This document shows positions 23,672 to 38,101 of a DNA stretch of 64,000 nt, in pieces. The stretch spans positions 10,036,886 through 10,100,885 of the forward strand of contig NC_088789.1 of assembly GCF_949628265.1 (NCBI RefSeq), read 5' to 3'. A program made the translations under genes and the position numbers. The DNA comes from Cloeon dipterum (taxonomy: Eukaryota; Arthropoda; Insecta; Ephemeroptera; Baetidae). Each line of letters starts with the position of its first letter. Position 1 is the stretch's first letter. The notes below the pieces were generated by a model that saw nothing but the letters and a program-made list of their open reading frames with translations, was not told the DNA's origin and made no database searches.

Positions 23672-24932
23672 TTATCGTAGCCACAGTTTAAGTCGCAGAG
23701 CATCGACTCCGTTCAGATAATAGCGAAACAAGCGCTTGTCTCGGACGAACCCAAGGTTTTCGTACAGTCGCAGAGCGGGCTTGTTTGTTATCTCGGTTTC
23801 CAGAACAACCTGCATGTTAAAAAGGTTTATATCAGAATAAATGCTGGAGAATAATATGCTGGTGATGGTGTAAATTTACCTCATCGGCGTCATCTGCAAT
23901 CATAGCTCTGATTGCCTTTAGAACCAAGTTGGAACCTGTAAAAGAAGCACTTCTAGAAATTTCTGCGGTGATTTTTATTTTTAAGGAGATTCCAAGTAAA
24001 ACTTGTTTAATCAATTTAGCCGTGGGATAAATATAAACTTTTTAACACTAAAAAGATTGGTCAGGATCCTAAATATTTGCTAGATCAAAAATTGACACAA
24101 ATTAAAATTTATGGTTTATAATATTATTTACTGATTTCAGTAGAGCCCATGACTGCCACTAACAAATTTATCTAGATAAAATTCCTTTTAAGTACTACAA
24201 GTTAATTTATTGTTTCTTACCTATCCGCTTTTTTCGGTGTTTTTCATCCACTGCTAGCATAGCGATGTAACCCCTCTTCAAAATTTTTCGATGTAAATCT
24301 AACTTGCAGACAATCGCTCCCACGCATTCATCTCCACACATTGCCTAAAAATAAGGGTGTAATAATTAAATAATCGAGGAACGGCAATAATCATCTATTG
24401 AAATATTTTAACTGGTTTTGCTAGAAAAATAGTTCTACAAGAAAATTTAAAGTGTCATTATGTATTTAAATACCAAAAAGCAGAGCTTGGGCCAGTTGTG
24501 TATGAAGTATCGGTAGGTGTATATGGAGTAGGGCTCGGACAGATCTTTTTGTATGAGGCGCATGATGTCCGGCATCTGCAGCTCCGACCCGTAGGAGACA
24601 TAGCGGATGTCAGAGTCTGAGCTTTCTTCTTTGACAGACTTTTGACGACTCTCCTCGTGGCTTGAACTGTATCCACTTGACTCCTCACTATGGCATGGGA
24701 CAGGTTCATTAACACAGTCCGCACTTTGACTAGAGCATGGCTGGACGTCCGGACAGCAGTGTGACGCACCGTCCACGCCATTAACCACCACCCCGTTCAC
24801 TGCACTCTTAAGTCCTAGTCTGTTCTTAAATTGTGTTGCAATACATTCGTCCGTCTGCTGCCCCTTCCCAGCGTTCGGACTGTCCGAGGGTGCGGGACAT
24901 GGCCCGAGCTGCTCAGAATTTTTCGTGTCCAT
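23672..24932 (-). CDS. NAA30: N-alpha-acetyltransferase 30, NatC catalytic subunit
   Basis: Exons 24932-24474, 24344-24221, 23935-23880 and 23809-23672 give 258 residues. The first ~110 are a low-complexity Ser/Cys/Glu-rich tail. The GNAT domain then begins and includes [12 protein letters not shown], which is the NatC substrate-binding signature. It also contains the VVLETEITN strand and the C-terminal [19 protein letters not shown] block that is nearly invariant in NAA30. NatC acetylates Met-Leu, Met-Ile, Met-Phe and similar N-termini on nascent chains. The acetyl-CoA loop reads R-K-K-R-I-G where R-x-x-G-x-G is usual, so the fourth position is Arg instead of Gly. It is divergently arranged with COA6 (627 bp between start codons). 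Confidence 0.95.
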
Positions 24933-25559
24933 TTGATTGGCGAAGCCCTTGGAGGCCTAACGATGCTGGAAACGAAGCTTGCTGCGCAGAAGGGCACTGG
25001 TGGTTGCCGGCGCGTTCATTTTCTTGATCCTTGTGTCACCATTCGTCTTCTGTAGTCAGAGCAGCTCATGGAAAATAACAATAGTCTCGCAATTTTTCCA
25101 TGAACACCACCATATTGGCCGGACAAGCGAGCCACGGTGAGCGGCAAGCGCGGCAAATTCAAAACTGGTGGTGATCAGCTGGAATTGGAAACGAGAAGCA
25201 GCACGCTGTCTGGGCTGTTTTGTCCAGTTAATAATATAATTATATGTAAGTTCATTTTTTGAAACTGTCACTTCTACCGCTAAAAAGTTAACACCCAAAA
25301 GCTTCAGACAGCAGTGCGACGTTTTTATATATCTTCTAGAAGGTGCGGGCTAAACGTTTTCGATATTTTCAAAAATATCCCCTATCGAAAGGATGTGTTT
25401 ATAATTATTGTGGTATTATTTTCTTACGTAACCTGGTTATAATATTGCTTTTTTCTCGAATTTGATCATAATAATTAGCTTGGGTCACAAAATAAATTAA
25501 AATACATACCATCACAGTTTGTATACATACAATAATATTAACTTTTATTTTATAGCAAG
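24933..25559. promoter_or_regulatory. Bidirectional promoter region of NAA30 and COA6
   Basis: The two start codons diverge across 627 bases. The centre (25000-25220) is GC-richer than the AT-rich COA6 side. A splice-acceptor-like TTTTATAG directly precedes the COA6 ATG, so COA6 probably has a non-coding first exon in this interval. Confidence 0.5.
24957..25019 (-). other. Short upstream reading frame ahead of NAA30
   Basis: On the minus strand an ATG at 25019 opens a 20-codon frame ending in TAG 24 bases before the NAA30 ATG. A second ATG at 24997 in another frame reads past the NAA30 start. If the transcript begins upstream of 25019, these could lower NAA30 translation. The transcript start is unknown, so this is a possibility only. 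Confidence 0.3.
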
Positions 25560-25873
25560 ATGCCTCATCTCAACAAAGAGGAAAGATCAATATGCTGGAA
25601 ATCAAGAGATGATTACTGGAAGTGTTTAGACAAAGCTGAAGCAAGCAAGCAATTAGACCCAGAAAAAGCATGCCAAGATCTGTACCAGGTTTTTGCATCA
25701 AAATGCCCTGGTCAATGGGTAAAGAAATCCTTGAACTAGTTTAAGGTACAACCACATAATGACAATTTTCGGTTTTATAGGTTAAACACTTTGAGCGAAA
25801 ACGTAAATTTGAAGTGTTCAAGAAGAGAATAGTTGAAGAAGGATTCGAGCCTATTCCAGAAGAAAAAAAGTGA
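25560..25873 (+). CDS. COA6: Cytochrome c oxidase assembly factor 6
   Basis: Two exons (25560-25718, 25781-25873) encode 83 residues. This small intermembrane-space protein helps load copper into subunit COX2 of complex IV. The sequence shows the family's CX9C-CX10C pattern: a first Cys pair around W-K-S-R-D-D-Y-W-K, and a second pair ten residues apart ending in KCPGQWVKHFERKRK. The CHCH fold is expected to be oxidised by the MIA40 pathway, so no cleavable presequence is needed, and none is seen. The length is close to that of animal COA6. Confidence 0.93.
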
Positions 25874-26233
25874 GACTAGTTGATAAATTTACAGTGTTAA
25901 ATGTGCGGATGTGCGAATTTCAATGAATGAGTGACAAGTAGAATATTATTGTACAAACTTTGTTGTAAATTGAAACTATCCTGAAAATCTCACAGTTTGA
26001 AATCTTTAACACATCTTTGGCCTCACATCATAGATCTTAAAGAACATTAATTTACTAGATAAGTAATGTAACACATTCAATGAAGGTACTACTTAAAAAG
26101 GTACTCAAATAACTTAAAATTTCTCATATATCAGATCAGTCTTTGAAGCTTATCTTGCAATAAGGCAGCTTTTTGCTGGAATTTGTCATATCACGCGTAT
26201 CACACATAATTTGAGATATCTTGCCTGAAAAAA
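25874..26233. other. Tail-to-tail spacer between COA6 and SLC38A9
   Basis: A 360-base AT-rich gap between two convergent stop codons. It must hold both 3' untranslated regions. No canonical AATAAA is visible on either strand, so both genes probably use variant signals. Confidence 0.5.
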
Positions 26234-29200
26234 TTACAGCACAAAAAACTGAGCTAGTAAATTGATAGCACCAACAAGCGGAATAATTGTATGAATCAAA
26301 ACTTGGAGACAGGTTAGCCTATTTTCTTGGAACAACGACACCATATGCAGCAGACAGGGAAGAGTGAAAACGTAGACCATTCCAGATATTGAACCAGTGA
26401 ACCTGCAAATTAAAATTCAAATAATAAATTAGAATTGAAAGTTAAGTAGATAAATACCTTGCGATTGTTCCAATTTTTGGTAGAAAAATTGCAAACAAAA
26501 CGCAGAGACAGACAATAACGGTGTTAAGAGTAAGGATTGGCACTCTGGCCTCCAAGGCAGTTGCTGGGAGTTTCAAAGCTGCAAAAACTTGGACCCTGAT
26601 CATGTATGCCACTAGTGGAAATACAGTGACCAACTGAAAGAGCAAAAAGATCCTGGCAGTAACGGCCATCACATCCCACGCAGGGAAGTTGTTCAGGATG
26701 TTCTGAAAATAATATCATCAAACTTTCCACCAGCTCATCAAAACATTTCTTATCTTACGTCCTCAATGCAGGTTTTTGCCAAGGGGAAAGTCACATAGAA
26801 AACAAACCCGATGAGGATGTAAGTCATTGTCACAAGGCCATAAGCAATGGACAGATCACGGCCCTGAAAAAATATGTTCAATTCAATGCCATATCATTTG
26901 AAGCGATATCAACCTACATTGTTTTCTGGATTGCGGTTGTTCTTCATCACAGTTATGACAATATTGTGTATGAAAAATGAGAGAGCAAGGAGACCCGAGA
27001 GCGCAGGGAAGGACTGCTCAAATATTGGTGTAAAGGACGGACTAGTGGGTGTATGAATATCTGCATTTATACCCCACTGAGCGCCCTTCGTTGCTATAAA
27101 GCCCAATAGGTAAAAGACAGAGAGTGTGCCTGTCAGAAAGCATAAATAATCACTGCGGCTACAAAATAAGTTAATTCATATACCAATTGAATTAAATTTT
27201 GTGAAAAAAGTCGCGTTCCTGCAACTTATAAGCGGAGCAATGAAAGGAATCAAAACAAGAGGCACTGTCGAGTTCATATTCCACCACTTGTGATAATCGT
27301 CATCTTGTGATGCCAGTAGGAAGCCAAAGAAACTTGCGGTCTCGTTGTGAACTGGTGGTAGATTGGCACTTGGACACAGGACTATACATTTTAGTTAAAT
27401 TTAACAAATAAGTATTTTAAAAATTATGTATTTACCGCTAGATGCATTGGAGACATCAACATTTTTCGTATACTTTGCTAAAAATATCAATTAACAATTA
27501 GATAAAGCAATATTTAGGGAAAACAAGAATGCTCACTATAAAAATAATCCACAGAGTAGTAGAGGAAATTTGACATCAGAACCCAATAAACAATAGTGGC
27601 TCCCAAAAGCACGACAAGTGAAAAAACCTTAGCAGCTATTTCAGCAGGCCAACCTAGCAGCTTTCTTGAAATGTCAGGGACCTCGGTGTGTTCGCCTCCT
27701 GCACAAAAATTAGCATTATCATGACAGCTAAAAAAATCATAAAATACCATGCAACTGGTTGATCTTGAGCAAGCGCCAAGTGGTGTACAGACAAATAGTG
27801 CTCATGAAAACCATCAGAATAAGGCCTCCGCCAAGGCCAGCTTGTGACACTCCCCATGGCATCGAGAGCAAAGATGAACCCATGATTGTGTTCCATATTG
27901 CGAATCTAAAAACAAATCCAAGAACAGAATTTAAGTTATGCTGGAATGTTCTGATTTAACTATAACATAACAGGGTGCAAAGGTTATCAGCAACGCAGCA
28001 AAAGCGGCTAAAAATTGGCGGCACAAGAGATGCACGCATTGTAAATGGTGACTGTCTCGTTGTCATGGCAACAGAGGTCGATGACCCGCCGTGCAAGTGG
28101 CGAAAAACTTGAGCACTCGAAACGAATTGTAAGTCGCCGACCCTGCCCCAAGTGCGCAGTTCTATTTAAAATTCAAATTGATGTCGACCGATTGCCGAGG
28201 AAAGCTATTTGAAAAGAAGGATATGACTTTTTTAATTATTCGCAGATTAAAATGTGTCGGTTAAATTTTGATCATGTCTAGAATTGTTTGGACTTAAACG
28301 ATAGATAGATGTTTTTTAAAACAATTTCTTTAGTTGAATTTTGCAAGGTCTAAACAGGTTGCAAATTACGCGAGTCAAGGTCAGAGTTATATTGTACAAG
28401 CGTTGGCTGCACGCGAAAGGCAGAGAATTTTGATTATGCCAATGCCCAAGGTACGCGCATGCACTGGCGCTGAAATCACCCACCAGAGCCTTGCAATTTC
28501 CGAGCAGAGGCTCCAGTCGTCCGCGAAACCATGACCTAGGCTGACGCTCTGCTCAGTCAGGCAGGCCAGGTAAGAAGACACAAATACTAAATCATTGCTT
28601 TTTCTATTGCAAATTGCATGCGCACTTGTATGGACAATTCATAAGCACATTGATTCTATGCACGCGATCGTCACTACACTTTTTGGGTTCTCTTTATTGT
28701 GGCGGATATTACAAATTGTCAACAAAACTTTGAGAGGTTTCTTAATTTTTCTGTTAGAATTTTACATTGCTGCCGAGACGACCAATCTTTTTAATAATTC
28801 TTTAATTGGGGTACAGTAAATTTGACCACATATTAGCGTTTTTGCACACTGATGATAATTTCATGGCGTCTCGCAAGACTTTCAAGGTGAGGTTGTGAAA
28901 TTGCATGAGCGCAGGCCGAAAAATCGCAATGATTGAAGCTGTGCTCGCTGCGTTCAAGGACATGACTTTATATATGCTTTAAAAATGGTCACTCACTGCA
29001 TTATTTATCCCTTAGCCAATTCAGATTATTATAATTTGCTCAATGCATTCCTAAGATACGAAAAAACCGCATGACTTCAAATTGCAATAATTAAAATTTA
29101 ACTTGAATGACTTCAATGCCACAATTTTTAACTCTTTACAATTATATTAGTTTATTTTTAAACTTTTTAAAAGATAATTCAGAATTAAAAATTTGGGGAT

Positions 29201-31253
29201 TATTATATATTTAGCGAAAGACACCACAGTAGAATGAAAACCCCAATCAAAATAGAGCAAGAAAAGATTTTGTTGAATGGTAAGAGAACTCGAGCTGGCG
29301 GTGGCGAGCTTAGTGCAAGGGCTGCGGCAAACGAATCGGATTTATTTTGCCAAAATGTCTGGGATGCGTGCGCCCTGCAGACGACCTCAAATTGATCGAT
29401 CTCGGCTGCATGCGTCTGGTTGGGCTGTGAGTGCAGCGGCCGTCTAGACACGCGGATCATCTCTACGGGGCCAGCCACCCCCATTGCCAGAATTGTGCCT
29501 GTGATTCGCGGCGTCCCTCGCGAGGGGGCATTCAACCCTCTCACAGTCGCTGGAGTGGGAGAACGAGAACGCGGGCCGGAGCACCAAACTCAGTTTGCCG
29601 GCTGAGCCAGTGCAGTCAAAAGGGACGGCGACAGAAATGAGACTGACGCGCTATTCGATACGTTGAGCCCCTCGTCGGAAAAAATTTGATCCGAGTGAAG
29701 CACTTGTCACATTCAATTCACGTGTGCGAGGATGAAATGAAAAAAAAACGAGTATCGGGTAGCGAAAACTAGACGGTGTCGTGTTTCAAGTCACATCTTT
29801 TAAATAGAACACTGAATTTGTAATAATTTGATATTTCAATTACACACAGGAATCATTGAAACACTTAATTGACAAGACTATTTGATTGAAAACCAGTAAA
29901 CGCAAAACGATTAAACTAATTTAAGTGGAAACTCCCATAATTTAAAATGAAATTATGAATATAATACAAATTCAGTCGTAGTAGAGGGAGGAACTTATGA
30001 ATTAAACATGCAAATATCAAAAATTGAATTGCATGACCCTAACGCATGATTCACAATTGCCCCCTGCGTGACCGACGAGAAAAAAACGCACAATAAGAAG
30101 TGCGATCTCTCGTAATCTTTGCAATTCAGTCGATTCACGCTACTTTTAATTGGGTCAGTGTGTTGATTATTCGGTGACGGAAACTGGAAAGACGCAAAAA
30201 CATTGATCATGAGCAAGGAGTGCAAAAATAGTCATGGCCATATACTCGCAAGTGTCCGCCCCAAGATAACCCCCCATCCGCAAGGTCAGCGGACACAAAA
30301 TCACGTCAAGTTTTCCATTGACCGCGTGTATCGAAATTACACCCATAAGTGACGTAATTCTTATTTTTAAATGCAAGCCGTTAAAAAGGAGAGGTAAAAA
30401 ATTAAAATTTCACTCACATAGTGACGATGCTGCTTTGTTTGCCTGTCGGCCTCTCCGTGCCTGGGAAGTAAGGTAAAAAGAATGTTGGCGGGATCACATG
30501 ATCAGGTATAATCTGTGAAGCAAAATTTAGGAGAGCTTTTTACTTCTACATCTTCAAATGAAATTTGTCGCATTGATAGAAAAAATTGAAAGAAAGACAA
30601 GGTTATGACCAAACAAGAAAAAAATTGTAAAATATTATTTTAGTGAGCACTTAGTAACAGTTTTTAACGTTTAATTAAGACACTACATTGAACAGCTAAT
30701 TGCTTTTTAGAGACATTTCTTCATGTTGGTAAACAGAAATAAGGTTGACAAATTTATTGAATTGGTACTTATATTTTTAAAAATCTGACAAATTAAAATA
30801 AATAATGAATTGGAAATTTTTATTTTTCATTTCAAATTAAAATTTTAAGGTTAAACCTTCACATTTCTAATTGCTTTTCGCTTCAAATAAAATCAATAGT
30901 TACCAGGGCTGGTTCTTCCACTGTCACTGTGCTCCTCAACTTATTGTAGTACTGAAATCGATTGTATGTTGCTGAGGAGGATTCATCAATTTGTCCCGAT
31001 ATACGTCTGTGGGTGTGGTAATGGAATGGTCTGCGGCTGTTAAATTAATTTTTATTGCTAATGTGATCCAACGGCCTTTGAATTATTTAAATAACACAAG
31101 ACTATTTTAGAGAAGCAAATAGTTTAGAAAGAGATTATTAATATAGCTTTACTTGTTTGAGTAGGTTTTGCGTAATAGTTCTCTGGTCCTCTGGTAATTA
31201 GCAACATATTCCATATCACTTGTTTCAGAGTCAGGAAACATACAAACAGGCAT
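26234..31253 (-). CDS. SLC38A9: SLC38A9, lysosomal amino-acid transporter and mTORC1 sensor
   Basis: Eleven exons (31253-31153, 31036-30904, 30512-30418, 27905-27748, 27698-27537, 27477-27436, 27381-27184, 27129-26918, 26863-26759, 26702-26458, 26402-26234) sum to 539 residues in perfect phase; the human protein has 561. The cytosolic N-tail keeps the YY-x-x-L segment used by the human protein to engage Rag-Ragulator, then PDHV. Transmembrane helix 1 carries IWNTIMGSS. The YWVLMSN, FFIHN and RIFLLFQ-x-x-TV motifs follow, and about 11 membrane spans are evident. The luminal loop has N-glycosylation sites and a Cys-Pro-Ser. The transporter exports leucine and other essential amino acids and signals arginine to mTORC1. 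The first coding exon opens with an acceptor just before the ATG, implying a non-coding exon upstream. Confidence 0.95.
27906..30417 (-). other. 2.5 kb intron 3 of SLC38A9
   Basis: This is by far the gene's longest intron. Phase shows that exon 30512-30418 (ending ...IVT plus two bases) joins directly to 27905 (TT of Phe-Ala-Ile-Trp). It contains an RFX-type X-box at 28059-28072 and a GC-rich patch at 29400-29640 with a perfect 12-base palindrome CCCTCGCGAGGG (29515-29526). The patch could be an internal promoter or enhancer. No coding exon is supported inside. Confidence 0.7.
28059..28072. promoter_or_regulatory. RFX X-box-like inverted repeat
   Basis: GTTGTC-AT-GGCAAC is one base from a perfect palindrome and fits the RFX X-box (GTTGCC half-sites with a two-base spacer). 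It sits inside intron 3 of SLC38A9. RFX sites usually mark promoters of ciliary genes, but no such gene is visible beside it. Confidence 0.45.
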
Positions 31254-35827
<4,574 letters not shown>

Positions 35828-38101
35828 TTGGCGTAGTAAGTACTAAAATAACTTCGTGCCATGTTTTCTTGTCAAAATTTAGGGGTATGTGACAAGGTTG
35901 TATCGTTTTAACCATTTTAACACAATTCGCATTGCGGCTACATTCACCTTAATCTAAGCAAGGATAATAGTTTCACACAAACCTTAGCATAACCCAAGCA
36001 ATCCCTCTTCAACTCTACCTCTTGTTGTTAGTGTTTTCTCTTGAATATTGTGTTTTAATAGCAAAAACAGTAGCCTTTTATAAGGATTTGTAAATTGTAA
36101 GGACGAGTTAATTTTCTCCTGTAACTTAAGAGATATAATAATGGTGGTTGGGAGTATTCAATCTTAATGTCAGTTAGTTATAGGAATGTGGGATTCATGT
36201 ATTTCGGTCTAAGCAAATTCTTAAAAACTGTTATAAAACATTTTACTCTTTTTGGCTCAGAGATATATCTTTGGCGTGAATTTACTGTAATTTTTAACAC
36301 TAATTTTGATGAATATGAGCTGAAATCCATTTTAAAATATTTAAATCCTAGTCCCTAAATTTCTGCACAAAAATTGATGGAACGATTTACTATTTTTTCG
36401 CGTTTCACCTGCAAGTATTAGTTTTACCTTTGCATTCTAAATACAGCTAATGTAAATACTATGCATTTTAACAATGTCTGCGAAATTACAGCTTGCGCTA
36501 TGAAATATATCTTAAAATAATTGATAAGGAAGAGCAGCGGACATTGCTTAGCAAACTGCTGGATAAACTTCATTTTAACTTTACTTTTAACCAAATACTG
36601 ACTTTATACATTGGCCAAACACATCTTAAATAGTTTGTTAACACATTTTACGTAGCATACCAAACAATTAAATTCGAAAAAATAAGTGTAGGTGTCGCAC
36701 ACATAGCAACACTTTAAAATCCTCCAAGCACCTCACCGTAAACACACATTATAATACATATTATACCAAACAGGATAGGGAAGGGAGGAATGATAACTGC
36801 CAAGTAAAGCTGTGAAAAGGATATTTTTGTGAACTAGATTTTAAAGGTAATCATTTGATAAATAATGATTTAAAACAAAATTTTAAGCACGAGCACAATT
36901 TGCATTAGCGATTGTTGCTCAGTGTGCTCATTCAGCAGAGAATTGTTACAAATTAAAACTCAGTTTGATTCTGTGAAAATGGGCGCTAAAATTGTTTAAA
37001 ATCAGAACTTTTCTATTAGCTTTTACAACCATGAAAAGTGTAAATACTTTACCCAAAACTCTTTAATTTGTTATTGTTATGCAAAACTCAAAAGATCATC
37101 GTTTCAATTGGCCAATCTGACGTTGACATGCCCAGAAAGACTTAATATAATCAGTAGGAACGTATTGAAAATACTTTTAAACCGAAACTCTTGTAAAGGA
37201 GAGTGACATCTCCGGCGCTGACAGCCACGAGCAGCGCCGGGTCAGTGACCAGCCATGACTGCCTGTTGTTGTATGATAGACTGGACTTTCTCTACTCGGT
37301 ATCTATCTGCTTGATCCGTAGTTTGTAGAAGGGCACCTTTCGAAGGCGGTCCTGGTGACCGTTTCAAGGGGCTCTTGCTTTGTTTCCATTGTCCAATTTT
37401 TGTTTGCACCGTTTCAAACGAATCTGCTGCGACGCACCAAACACTCGCTATAGCTAGAAATATTGAGCTAAATGCCCTGACACGATTGATGGGTTCATTT
37501 TAGCTTTGCTTATTGTAAATATTTTGACGCACTCTTTCTCGGAAATATATATTTCGCCTCAACGCACTTATTATGAATCTAAGCTGGGAATTCAATGAAT
37601 TTTTGTGCAGTTAGAAAAAAAGACCACTCATCAGCTCTATATGAAAATGGATTTCAGTTTATATTGTCATTTTGTTCTAAAAATGTAAGCTACTTTAAAC
37701 ATGTTTGACAGGCTCTGGCTTGTTTTCTGAAATGCCCATGAACTGTATGAATTGGAATTAAATAATAATTAGGATAACCATAAAACGCCATTGTTTCATT
37801 TATTATATCATCTCTATTTAATTTTCTTCTTGTATGACTCATACATTTTTGTACAAAACTCTGATCACTCTGGATATCAACATTAAAATACATATTTACA
37901 ATGAACATTTATTCTAGTATACAAGTTCATCCAATGGACATAATAAATAGCTCTGATAATATCCACTTTTGATTATTTATAGTGTTATATTGTTTTTGGA
38001 CACCAACGCGACATGATTCATGCGCACTAATTCACATGATGATGACTTCAGTTTATCAAAGTTCTAAATCAAGTCTTTGAAGAGTCAATTAATTGATACG
38101 A
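35828..38101. other. Tail-to-tail spacer between Pgm1 and RYK
   Basis: This 2.3 kb AT-rich stretch contains the 3' untranslated regions of two convergent genes. A reverse-strand AATAAA at 37908-37913 suits RYK. A GC-richer patch at 37200-37400 is the only compositional change. I see no gene. Confidence 0.55.

Noticed and set aside
27129-27184. Exon start at TTTGTAG (27172) in SLC38A9
   Set aside because: It breaks phase. Reading through to a GTATAT donor at 27183 and using the CTGACAG acceptor restores the conserved FFTKFN-IGTLSV sequence.
27960-28090. Short frame before the exon at 27905 as the N-terminus of SLC38A9
   Set aside because: It reads into a stop and has no usable donor. The in-phase exon at 30512-30418 gives the family's IVT-IF-x-IWN junction instead.
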